Translations under genes and position numbers: made by a program | Assembly (NCBI RefSeq): GCF_042466115.1 | Contig: NZ_JAXHBQ010000001.1 | Coordinates: forward strand, 372,001-436,000 | Direction of reading: 5' to 3' | DNA length: 64,000 nt | Origin: SW4 sp042466115 | GTDB lineage: Bacteria > Pseudomonadota > Alphaproteobacteria > Rhodobacterales > Rhodobacteraceae | Part shown: one piece after another, positions 17,660 through 24,710 of the stretch | Position numbering within the stretch: the stretch's first letter is position 1 | Layout: each line of letters begins with the position of its first letter | The notes under the pieces: generated by a model | Seen by the model: only the letters and a program-made list of their open reading frames with translations | Told to the model about the DNA's origin: nothing | The model's database searches: none

Positions 17660-18864
17660 CCGTCGCTGTCCCGCCGGATCAGCGTTGTCAGCCAGAACGC
17701 AATCGCGGCGCAGATCATGCAAGCAAGGGCGAGTGGCAGTGGTGTTCCGTCAAAGGCCAGCCCCACGGGCGCGGCAATCGCGACCGCGCCAATCGTGGAC
17801 ACTGATACGATCACGGAGGCTGCCGTGCCTGCGATATGTCCCATCGGTTCCATGGCCAACGCGTTCAGGTTGCCCAATGTCATACCCACCTGAAAGAACA
17901 CCGTAAGGGTCCATGCCGCATAGACCAAAAGCTCGATTTGGTTTGGCAGTCCGGCAAACACCGCCGTGATCATCAGCGCCGATGCGCCCACTTGCATCAG
18001 GAACGTCACCTTGATGATCGGCCGCATCCCCAGCCGCCCGACAATGCGCGCATTCAACAGGCTGGCCGAGGCCGCGAGAATGGCGATCCCGCCAAACCAC
18101 AAGTGGAATTGCGCGCCTTGTCCATAGGTCAGGTCAAATACCTGCTGCGTGCTGGAAATCACAGCGAACAGCATTCCCATCGCAAGTGTCTGAATGAAAA
18201 TTGACAAACGGGTCGTCGGGTGGCGCAGGACTTCGCCCGCCGCCGCAAAGATCGGGCCAAACCGGAGCGGGCGGCGCAACGCCGGCGTCAGGGTTTCCGG
18301 CTGGCGAAGACCAAGCCAGACCACCGTGACACCGGAAAACGCGACAAACGCCAGAAAAACAGCATGCCATCCGGCGAAGGCAATGATGATCATGCCAATG
18401 GACGGCGCAAGGGCCGGCACAAGTGCAAAGATCAGCATCGCAAAGGACATGATCCGGGCCATATCGCGCCCGGTATAAAGATCCCGCACAAGCGCCTGCA
18501 CGACAACACGGGGCCCGGCAGCCCCCAACCCCATCAACAGTCGCGCGGCCAGCAATGCCTCTAGCGTGGGCGCGGCCCAAGCAAACAGAGCCGCGATGCA
18601 GTAGATCAACGCGCCTGCGATCATTACCGGCTTGCGCCCGAACCAATCCGAAAGCGGGCCGGTAAAAAACGTGCCCAGCCCCATACCCAACACAAAACTC
18701 GTGACAATCAATTGCGCGCGGTTGGGGGCATCGGGCGACAGTTCGGCGGCGATTGCGGGCAGGGCGGGCAACATCGCATCAATGGAAAAGGCGACCGTCG
18801 CCATGATCATCGCGATCAGGGCCACGAATTCCAGTTGCGACAGGCGGGCGGTGGGCGGTGTCAT
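17656..18864 (-). CDS. Bcr/CflA-family multidrug efflux MFS transporter
   Basis: 402 residues with twelve hydrophobic segments. The signature after helix 2, GPLSDWFGRKPVMIAGALIY, and GLGAAGPRVVVQALVRDLY in helices 4-5 are typical of the Bcr/CflA drug:H+ antiporter subfamily of the major facilitator superfamily. It would export small toxic compounds across the inner membrane; the substrate is unknown. Its start overlaps the upstream gene's stop by four bases (ATGA), so it is translationally coupled as the last gene of a run with the YdjM-like and DsbA-like genes. Confidence 0.9.
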   Translation of the reverse strand: MTPPTARLSQLEFVALIAMIMATVAFSIDAMLPALPAIAAELSPDAPNRAQLIVTSFVLGMGLGTFFTGPLSDWFGRKPVMIAGALIYCIAALFAWAAPTLEALLAARLLMGLGAAGPRVVVQALVRDLYTGRDMARIMSFAMLIFALVPALAPSIGMIIIAFAGWHAVFLAFVAFSGVTVVWLGLRQPETLTPALRRPLRFGPIFAAAGEVLRHPTTRLSIFIQTLAMGMLFAVISSTQQVFDLTYGQGAQFHLWFGGIAILAASASLLNARIVGRLGMRPIIKVTFLMQVGASALMITAVFAGLPNQIELLVYAAWTLTVFFQVGMTLGNLNALAMEPMGHIAGTAASVIVSVSTIGAVAIAAPVGLAFDGTPLPLALACMICAAIAFWLTTLIRRDSDG

Positions 18865-19325
18865 GGGCGCCTCGGATAAAGCGTGGCGGCCAGCGCCCAG
18901 ATGGCCAGTTCAAGGGCAAAGACCCAGTGCAGCACGAAATTCAGCACCCAGTTGTCCCAGCGCGCGGGGATCGTCACAAGATGGGTGAATTGATTGGAAA
19001 ACGGCCAGTGCCACAGGATATCGCCTGCGATGGTGTCAAGGCAGAGGTGCAACAGCAGGGCAGCGAAAAAGGCCGATGCCGCCATCAGGTAGCGGCGCGC
19101 AAACAGGGCAACAAGGGGCAGGGCAACCACGGCCACAATCGCCCAGAACGCAGGAATATGCACCCAATAGCGGTGGTGGTGAAATGCGCGATCATCGACC
19201 AGATAAAACCAGATCATATCGAAATCGGGCAATATGCCGCCTAGAACGGCCGCAGGCAGAACCAGCGGCGCGGCAGGCCAAAGCCGCCCCAGAACATAGC
19301 CCGATGGCAGATGCGCCGTGATCAT
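18861..19325 (-). CDS. YdjM-like membrane protein (putative metal-dependent hydrolase)
   Basis: 154 residues from the ATG at 19325. It starts MITAHLPSGY and has GGILPDFDMIW, HHHRYWVH and HLCLDTIAGD, the scattered His/Asp residues in a membrane-embedded frame that mark the YdjM (PF04307-like) family of predicted metal-dependent hydrolases. There are four or five hydrophobic segments. The molecular activity of this family is not well established. It overlaps both neighbours by four bases (ATGA), so DsbA-like, YdjM-like and MFS genes form one translationally coupled unit. Confidence 0.75.
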   Translation of the reverse strand: MITAHLPSGYVLGRLWPAAPLVLPAAVLGGILPDFDMIWFYLVDDRAFHHHRYWVHIPAFWAIVAVVALPLVALFARRYLMAASAFFAALLLHLCLDTIAGDILWHWPFSNQFTHLVTIPARWDNWVLNFVLHWVFALELAIWALAATLYPRRP

Positions 19326-19963
19326 GCGTTTTCGATTTGCGCCATGATCTCGGCGATCACGGTGTCCCACGTTTCGGTTGGTTGTGCGCCCGGCACCGCG
19401 TGGGCTTGGGCGACGATAAATGTCGGCACTGATTGCACGCCCATCTTGCGGCTGTGCACATCGCGCGCGCGGATATCGTCAATGTCGGCGTCACTGGCCA
19501 GCAGTTTGGTCACAAGGGCCGCGTCCATACCCGCGCTGTCGGCCACATCGGCCAGCACTTCGGCGTCGCCAATATCGCGCCCTTCGACGAAATAGGCCTC
19601 GAACAGTTTCTGCACCACGAAAATCTGATGCCCCTCGATCCCTGCCCAATGGATCAGCCGGTGCGCGTTCAGGGTGTTGGGCGTGGTCTGGATCGCGTCG
19701 AAATTGATCGCCAGCCCGGCGGCCTCGGCCCGCTCGAGCACAGGGGCATAGGCCTGCACCGCGCCCTCCTTGCCGCCGAATTTCGTTTCAAGGTACTCGC
19801 GCCGGTCCATGCCGCCTGCGGGCATGTCGGGGTTGAGCTGGAAAGGATGGTATTCGATGGTGAACGGATGGTCGGGCACCTTGATCAGGGCGGCGTCCAG
19901 ATTGGCCTTGCCGATGTAACACCAAGGGCAGATCGGGTCGGAAATGATATCAAGCTTGACCAT
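19322..19963 (-). CDS. DsbA-family (FrnE-like) thiol oxidoreductase
   Basis: 213 residues. The active-site motif CPWC (residues 12-15) follows the first strand in the order typical of FrnE/2-hydroxychromene-isomerase-like thioredoxin-fold proteins (DIISDPICPWCYIG), and a cis-Pro loop SVPTF lies near the C-terminus. There is no signal peptide, so it probably acts in the cytoplasm, as known FrnE proteins do. It is the first gene of a three-gene overlapping run. Confidence 0.9.
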   Translation of the reverse strand: MVKLDIISDPICPWCYIGKANLDAALIKVPDHPFTIEYHPFQLNPDMPAGGMDRREYLETKFGGKEGAVQAYAPVLERAEAAGLAINFDAIQTTPNTLNAHRLIHWAGIEGHQIFVVQKLFEAYFVEGRDIGDAEVLADVADSAGMDAALVTKLLASDADIDDIRARDVHSRKMGVQSVPTFIVAQAHAVPGAQPTETWDTVIAEIMAQIENA

Positions 19964-20057
19964 GGCGGTGTTTCCCTTGTGGCTGGCGATGAATTGCCAG
20001 CAGACACGGCCAGCGCGACACCCTCTATCACATCAGGGCTTGGTGAAAAGGCCGCAG

Positions 20058-20714
20058 TCAGGGCAGGGTGCGCAACAGGCGCGGCAGGATCAGATGCGCA
20101 AGGCCAAGGCCGACCAGCTGCATGAGGATGAACATCGCGATATGGCCGGGGTAGATACCGGCAAATGTATCACTGAATCCGCGCGCGATCGTGACGGCCG
20201 GATTGGCAAAACTGGTCGATGAGGTAAAGAAATACGCCCCCGTGATATACAGGCCCACAAGCGGGGGCACCGCATCGGGGCGGTGATGCACACCACCAAA
20301 GATCACGAACAACAGGCCAAGGGTGGCGATGATTTCCGAGGTCCATTGCCCCAGCCCTGTGCGGTGCATGGTGGTCGAGGTCTGCAGGATCGACATGTCG
20401 AACATCAGGTGTGTCAGCCAGACGCCGATGATTGCACCGGCGATCTGTGCCCCGATATAGGGGGCCACATCGCGCCAGTGATGTTCACCGCGCAGCGCAA
20501 AGGCAAGCGTGACCACGGGGTTGAAATGCGCCCCCGATATGGGGCCAAGCGTGGTGATGATCGCATAAAGGATGCATCCAGTGGCAATGGCATTGGCCAG
20601 CAGGGCCACCGCGTCGTTACCCTGCGCCAGCGCCGCGCCCATGATCCCCGATCCGACAACGCCGATCAGCAGGAACGCCGTGCCGATGAATTCGCTGCAC
20701 AGCCGCCGCATCAC
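20058..20714 (-). CDS. Aquaporin/MIP-family channel (AqpS-like context)
   Basis: 218 residues and six hydrophobic segments. The two half-helix motifs are present as NPV (65-67, in GAHFNPVVT) and NPA (171-173, in SFANPAVT). The family conducts water or small neutral solutes. The upstream gene, overlapping by four bases, is an ArsC-like fragment; aquaporins placed in arsenic operons (AqpS of Sinorhizobium) export arsenite, so a link to metalloids is plausible. The NPV variant in the first motif is unusual for a plain water channel. The arsenic link rests on context only. Confidence 0.85.
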   Translation of the reverse strand: MMRRLCSEFIGTAFLLIGVVGSGIMGAALAQGNDAVALLANAIATGCILYAIITTLGPISGAHFNPVVTLAFALRGEHHWRDVAPYIGAQIAGAIIGVWLTHLMFDMSILQTSTTMHRTGLGQWTSEIIATLGLLFVIFGGVHHRPDAVPPLVGLYITGAYFFTSSTSFANPAVTIARGFSDTFAGIYPGHIAMFILMQLVGLGLAHLILPRLLRTLP

Positions 20715-20968
20715 AGCTTGCCGATCCGGTTCAGGGTGGCGCGCAATGCGCCCTTTTCCATCGTTTCAATCGGCAATGCCAGCAGTGTCTTGGCGCGTTT
20801 TTTCAGGCTGTCACAGGCCGTTTTAAATGCGGCGTCCCAGTCGGGTTCGGCGACAGGATCGTCGCCCCGCCAATGGGCGCGCAGGCGCCCGGTGCCAAGG
20901 TCGTTCAGGATAGATTCCAACGGGATCGCGCGGACCGCGTGACCGGTGCAGGGGACAAGGTTATTCAT
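20711..20968 (-). CDS. Internally deleted ArsC-like (low-molecular-weight phosphatase fold) protein
   Basis: 85 residues from the ATG at 20968. Residues 1-31 resemble the start of thioredoxin/LMW-phosphatase-type ArsC: a CX5R loop (CTGHAVR, Cys7 and Arg13) and LNDLGTGRLRA, which lines up with the LLNxLGxGRxRA segment. Residues 32-84 (HWRGDDPVAE, AFKTACDSLKKR, LLALPIE, LRATLNRIG) resemble the C-terminal quarter of the same family, where HWGxPDPA and LALPLE are typical. About 80 residues between, including the acid loop, are missing. It is coupled to the aquaporin gene by a four-base overlap. It may be a relic or a shortened active protein; the ribosome site is weak. Confidence 0.6.
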   Translation of the reverse strand: MNNLVPCTGHAVRAIPLESILNDLGTGRLRAHWRGDDPVAEPDWDAAFKTACDSLKKRAKTLLALPIETMEKGALRATLNRIGKL

Positions 20969-21189
20969 AAGGTTCCCATAGGGGATGTTTGTAGCGGTTT
21001 CACGACAGAACGTGGCACAACCTCTGGCGTTTGCAAAGCACAACCGACCGCAAAAGACAGATGCAACGTGCGGCATGACGATTGAGGTCGGCTGCGGTGA
21101 CGCTGCGTGATGTTGGCCCGCCCGCAATCAAGGCGCAGCGGCCCCAAAGCATCTGTGGGGCCGCCGCATTGTTCATCCGCGTCGCCAGA

Positions 21190-21381
21190 TCACCCTTTGA
21201 TCGAGCAGGTGCTGATCCCGAGAACGGAATAGATCGGGCAGGTTCCGACAAGGCCCGTTGCCAGCGGAACGATGCCAATTAATCCCCACAGAGTTTGCGG
21301 GCCTACGAAAACAAGTGACAGCAATGCCAAGCCGACAATGACCCGCAAGGCACGATCGAGAGTTCCTTCATTCTTGGTCAT
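21190..21381 (-). CDS. DUF2892 (YgaP-type) small membrane protein
   Basis: 63 residues from the ATG at 21381, with AAGGAG upstream. It shows the family pattern: a short polar start (NEGTLDRALRVIVG), two hydrophobic helices and the closing GTCPIYSVLGISTC. In other bacteria this membrane module occurs alone or fused to a rhodanese domain (YgaP). Here it lies just downstream of a Crp/Fnr-family regulator, an arrangement I recall from other Rhodobacteraceae; a perfect 9-bp palindrome between them may control it. Confidence 0.88.
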   Translation of the reverse strand: MTKNEGTLDRALRVIVGLALLSLVFVGPQTLWGLIGIVPLATGLVGTCPIYSVLGISTCSIKG

Positions 21382-21439
21382 GTTGATGATCTCCTTTCAA
21401 GAGTTGATAGCATATCATAACAACAGCCCGCGCGTTTCA

Positions 21440-21458
21440 GCGGTGACAGTGTCACCGC
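21440..21458. promoter_or_regulatory. Perfect 9-bp inverted repeat, candidate operator
   Basis: GCGGTGACA-G-TGTCACCGC is a perfect palindrome with a single central base. It overlaps the stop codon of the Crp/Fnr gene and lies about 60 bp upstream of the DUF2892 start. The TGACA/TGTCA halves resemble Crp/Fnr-type half sites, so it could be the regulator's own target; it could equally be an mRNA hairpin. Confidence 0.45.
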
Positions 21459-22042
21459 CTGTCTGCGGCGACCTGACGCAGAGCGGATTCATCGAGGATT
21501 GCGACGCCTTTGGGTAGCTGTTCTACCAGTCCTTGCTGAACGAATTCTGACAACCGACGGGTCACGTAGGCGCGCCCCGAGGCGGTCTCGGTTGCCAGAG
21601 CCGAATGCGACAGGGCAACAACGCCCGCTCCGTCCGCCAGACGCAGCAGTGTCCGTGCCAAGCGTGCATCAAAGCGCGTCAAGGCGACCTCTTCAACGAG
21701 CGACTGATAGTCGGAAAAGCGCGCGGCAACCGAAGCCATGATCCGATTTCTGAATGCGGCGTCATCGGCAAGGCGGGTCTTGAACTGGTCTGCGGGGATC
21801 AGCTCCCCCTCCAGATCGGTTTCTGCGACGCCTTCGGCGCTGTAGTTTTTTGCATCTATTAGGCAGGAAAATGTCTGCAGACAGATTTCGCCCGGGTTCA
21901 CACGATATAGGACGACCTCGCGCCCGCTTGTGCCGGACAGCGTGACCTTGATCGTGCCTTCGGACAGTATCACGAACCCCGGGCATTCCTGCCCGGCTTG
22001 AAAAATGACCTTGCCTTTGGTCGCTATAAATTTCCGGATCAT
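21452..22042 (-). CDS. Crp/Fnr-family transcriptional regulator
   Basis: 196 residues from the ATG at 22042, which has AGGTGG nine bases upstream; an ATG at 22126 would add 28 residues of doubtful similarity. The N-terminal cyclic-nucleotide-binding-like domain (VIFQAGQECPGFVILSEGTIKV, SGREVVLYRVNPGEIC) is followed by a helix-turn-helix (SHSALATETASGRAYVTRRLSEF). Cysteines at GQECP, GEIC and SCLI could sense redox state or bind a cofactor, but this is a guess. It probably governs the adjacent DUF2892 gene. The DNA-recognition helix is well preserved. Confidence 0.88.
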   Translation of the reverse strand: MIRKFIATKGKVIFQAGQECPGFVILSEGTIKVTLSGTSGREVVLYRVNPGEICLQTFSCLIDAKNYSAEGVAETDLEGELIPADQFKTRLADDAAFRNRIMASVAARFSDYQSLVEEVALTRFDARLARTLLRLADGAGVVALSHSALATETASGRAYVTRRLSEFVQQGLVEQLPKGVAILDESALRQVAADRR

Positions 22043-22293
22043 GTCTTCGGACCACCTGAGTTTAGGCCCATTGTGACTGCAAGAGCGCCTTTGGTCGACA
22101 GTCCATGACGTTCCCATGTGATCCAATGCCAGCGAAGTTATCGCAAGTATGGATTAATGAGGTGCGCAGCCTGTTGGTTTTCAGCCCTTGGTCCGACCCA
22201 AGGCGGGTCTTTGGCGTGCCGCAATGTGACAGTTCTGTAAAAGATTTATGACAGGTGCCCCGCCTGCGTCCGCGTGTTGAATAGGAAGACCAC

Positions 22294-22488
22294 ATGACTG
22301 AACTGGCCCTGTTCAGCCTGAGATCCGAAGCGATTTCCAAAATCGAAATCTGCTATTTCTTCGGGGCAATCGCGATTGCGGTGATTTGTTCCGTGCTTGG
22401 CACCGGACTTGGGTTCGTCGCGGTGATCATCGTTTTCGTCTTGGCGGCAGCTTCTGCAATCTGCGAGCAGCGCAAAGCTGACCCTTGA
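22294..22488 (+). CDS. Small membrane protein (64 residues), unrecognised
   Basis: It starts at the ATG at 22294 with AGGAAG seven bases upstream and is transcribed divergently from the Crp/Fnr gene. After a polar start there is a long hydrophobic stretch from about residue 20 to 56 (YFFGAIAIAVICSVLGTG and FVAVIIVFVLAAASAI), enough for one or two membrane helices, then a charged tail (CEQRKADP). I do not recognise a family. Its position suggests control by the neighbouring regulator. Confidence 0.5.
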   Translation: MTELALFSLRSEAISKIEICYFFGAIAIAVICSVLGTGLGFVAVIIVFVLAAASAICEQRKADP

Positions 22489-22683
22489 CCGGATCGGACA
22501 TGTTCATCGTCGAGACAAGGTCGGCCATTGGTCGCGGCGTTGCAGATGTGTTGTTGCGCTTGGCCAAGGTGCGTCCGGCAAAGCGGTGTTCGAAATACCG
22601 CGTTGGTATGGCCGCGACGGGGCAGGTTTCGCGTTACAACCATTTACTGCCGACCATGCGCCGTCGGGGCAGCCTTTAGGCCA

Positions 22684-22708
22684 TTGGTCTGACACACCAT
22701 CAGACCAA
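22684..22708. repeat. Perfect 9-bp stem-loop in a non-coding stretch
   Basis: TTGGTCTGA-CACACCA-TCAGACCAA is a perfect inverted repeat with a seven-base loop. No T-run follows on either strand, so it does not look like a terminator; an operator or a junction relic is possible. The rest of 22489-22812 shows no convincing gene on either strand. Confidence 0.5.
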
Positions 22709-22812
22709 ATCGTGCATTTGCACGGCCCTTCGTCGGTATTGAATTTCGCGGCGGCAAAAGACCCTGAGGGCATCCAAACCAGTCCAAGGAGACACCTTAT
22801 GAAGCCCTCAAC

Positions 22813-22998
22813 CCTCATCGCCAGCGCCTTATCGAGGGCTTCGCGCACCAGTCCCGCGTCTTTGGATGGCGCTTCTTGCCCATCAAGTGCTTCGTCAAGT
22901 CGTAACGAGGCAAGCGACAGGTATTGCGCAGGCCCATCGTGAAGGCCTGATCCGATGCGGCGAATGGCCCGTTCGGTCTGGGCGATCGCGCGGCTGTC
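22813..22998 (-). pseudogene. Remnant of a NarL-type sensor histidine kinase (HisKA_3 domain only)
   Basis: Directly after the stop codon of the cytochrome c' gene, the same frame continues without a start codon and encodes about 56 residues that read as a HisKA_3 dimerisation/phosphoacceptor domain: ERAIRRIGSGLHDGPAQYLS, then LASLRLDEAL and LVREALDKALAM. The LHDGPAQ motif holds the His that would be phosphorylated. No sensor part, no ATP-binding domain and no partner response regulator are present; similarity stops at 22813. This is best read as the scar of a deleted two-component system. Confidence 0.65.
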
Positions 22999-23478
22999 TT
23001 ATTCGTTGCGCACGCGATAGCTGCGATGACAGTCGCCACATGCGCCGCCAAGCGGACCCATTGCAGCTTTCAAGGCGTCGAGGTCGGTTCCAGCAGCTTC
23101 CTGCATCGCCAATGCCGCTTCGACGAGGGCGGCGCCCTTGTCACCAACATCGCTACCTTCTGCCCAGATCGCCGGAAGTGCGCGTGATCCTTCGACGGAG
23201 TCGCTGTCGCTTCCCGGCAACCAATAGCGGGACTGGGACAATGTCGTCAGAGCGACAATGCTGTCAGCGGCGGCAGATGCGGCGGCGGCGTCATAAGGCA
23301 TTTTATCCTGCGCCATTCCACCCAGTGTCGCCATATGGAACGAATAGAGCTGCATGTGGGACTGACGGGCCTTGATGGAGGTTTCAATTTGCTCGTCGCT
23401 GATGTGACCATCCGCGACAGCGTAGGCGGCAACCGAGACGGCAGCAGCGGCAAGGCAGGCAAAGAAAGGTATGCGCAT
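22999..23478 (-). CDS. Cytochrome c' / c-556 family protein
   Basis: 159 residues from the ATG at 23478. A signal peptide ends near AYAVADG. The single haem motif CGDCH (Cys147, Cys150, His151) lies near the C-terminus, the arrangement of the four-helix-bundle cytochrome c' family, and the helical N-terminal part (IKARQSHMQLYSFHMATLGGMA) agrees. These periplasmic proteins bind NO or other small ligands or carry electrons. The remnant of a sensor kinase lies just downstream, and a LysR-type regulator is transcribed divergently from a 100-bp spacer. Confidence 0.88.
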   Translation of the reverse strand: MRIPFFACLAAAAVSVAAYAVADGHISDEQIETSIKARQSHMQLYSFHMATLGGMAQDKMPYDAAAASAAADSIVALTTLSQSRYWLPGSDSDSVEGSRALPAIWAEGSDVGDKGAALVEAALAMQEAAGTDLDALKAAMGPLGGACGDCHRSYRVRNE

Positions 23479-23578
23479 GTGTAAGGACTCCCTTGAGACG
23501 TGAAAAAGGCTTGCCCAGAGCGTAGCTGTTCGAAAATATGGCAACAGTGAGAAAAATTGCGCAATTGGGTGCCTGAAT

Positions 23579-24442
23579 ATGCACAACGAAAACTGGGACG
23601 ATCTGCGCTACGTGCTGACAGTTGCCGAAACTGGTTCAGTATTACGGGCTGCGAAACAGCTTGGCGTCAATCACGCGACCGTTCTGCGCCACGTCGCCGC
23701 GTTTGAGGACCGCCACGGGGCGCCGGTTTTCGAGAGAACCCGCAAGGGGTATCAACTGTTGCCTGATCGGGCGCATGTCATCGACGCAGCGCAAGAGGCG
23801 CAGACAGCGATGGATGAAGTTGCCCGCCTTGCCAGCGGCGGGCGCGCCGTATTGGGCGGCGATGTGAGAATGACCTCGACCGATACGTTTTGTGCCTTGG
23901 TCCTGCCCGATTTCGCTGCCCAGATTACCGGCGAAGACCATCGCTGCAATGTCACGCTTCTTAGCAGCAACACCCATCTGGATTTGATCCGCGAACAAGC
24001 GCATCTGGTCGTTCGCCCTGCCATCAAATTGTCAGAAGAACTGGTGGGTGACGCGGTTAGCAAGATCGGTTTCGCGGCCTATGCGACTGATGAAAATGCG
24101 GATTTATGGCACGGTTTGGCGGGGCCACTGTCACGATCCGTCGCGGCGAAATGGATGGCAGAAGAGCTTGACCCCGAAACGCTTACAACGGCCAGCGACA
24201 GTTTTCTGACATTGCGCGAATTGGCGGTGCACTCTGGCGCCATTGCCGCATTGCCGTGTTTTGTGGGTGATGGCGACGCGCGTTTAAAGAAGCTGACGCG
24301 CATGCCGCCGATCAGCGTGCCTGTCTGGGTCGCCCATCACGTGGATACGGACACAACGCAGCAATTGAAGTTGGTGCAAGACCGACTGAAGACATACTTG
24401 GCTGGCCAAAATGACGTTCTGGCGGGACATTCGCGCGGTTGA
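23579..24442 (+). CDS. LysR-family transcriptional regulator
   Basis: 287 residues. The N-terminal winged helix-turn-helix (DLRYVLTVAETGSVLRAAKQ followed by LGVNHATVLRHVAAFE) is typical of LysR, followed by a substrate-binding-like effector domain (VRMTSTDTFCALVLPDF onwards). LysR proteins commonly regulate the divergent neighbour, here the cytochrome c' gene, so that is the most likely target. The effector is unknown. Confidence 0.9.
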   Translation: MHNENWDDLRYVLTVAETGSVLRAAKQLGVNHATVLRHVAAFEDRHGAPVFERTRKGYQLLPDRAHVIDAAQEAQTAMDEVARLASGGRAVLGGDVRMTSTDTFCALVLPDFAAQITGEDHRCNVTLLSSNTHLDLIREQAHLVVRPAIKLSEELVGDAVSKIGFAAYATDENADLWHGLAGPLSRSVAAKWMAEELDPETLTTASDSFLTLRELAVHSGAIAALPCFVGDGDARLKKLTRMPPISVPVWVAHHVDTDTTQQLKLVQDRLKTYLAGQNDVLAGHSRG

Positions 24443-24613
24443 CCGCTTGGTCCCTGACGATCACACAGCCGCGCGCCTTCGCGACGGGTTCTCTTGTGTA
24501 GATGCGGGCCAGATCCGCGGGCGTGACGCCAATGTTCTGGATCAGCCGCATCCGAATACGCGAGAATAAGAAACGGCAGCTTTGATCCGCACAGCCGACG
24601 TTCAACGCAAGCA

Positions 24614-24637
24614 GCACCCGAAGTTTCCTTCGGGTGC
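24614..24637. terminator. Perfect 10-bp hairpin between convergent genes
   Basis: GCACCCGAAG-TTTC-CTTCGGGTGC is a perfect stem with a four-base loop, located between the ends of the LysR gene (+) and the peptide-binding protein gene (-). On the plus strand a short TTTT follows 8 bases later. It may stop transcription in both directions, although the T-run is weak. The rest of 24443-24710 shows nothing convincing. Confidence 0.5.
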
Positions 24638-24710
24638 CGCTGGATTTTGTATCGTGCAAACGGGCCGCGTTGCATCATGCGAAAGGCACCGCCCGCGGGC
24701 ACGCACTTGT

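Noticed and set aside
22485..22679. 64-residue plus-strand frame downstream of the small membrane protein
   Set aside because: It has no ribosome site and no hydrophobic or domain pattern, and it overlaps the end of the preceding gene.
24312..24659. 115-residue minus-strand frame between the LysR gene and the peptide-binding gene
   Set aside because: It overlaps the end of the LysR gene and contains a perfect hairpin. A stretch reading LIQNIGVTPADLARIYTREP looks protein-like but I could not link it to a family, and no proper start is seen.
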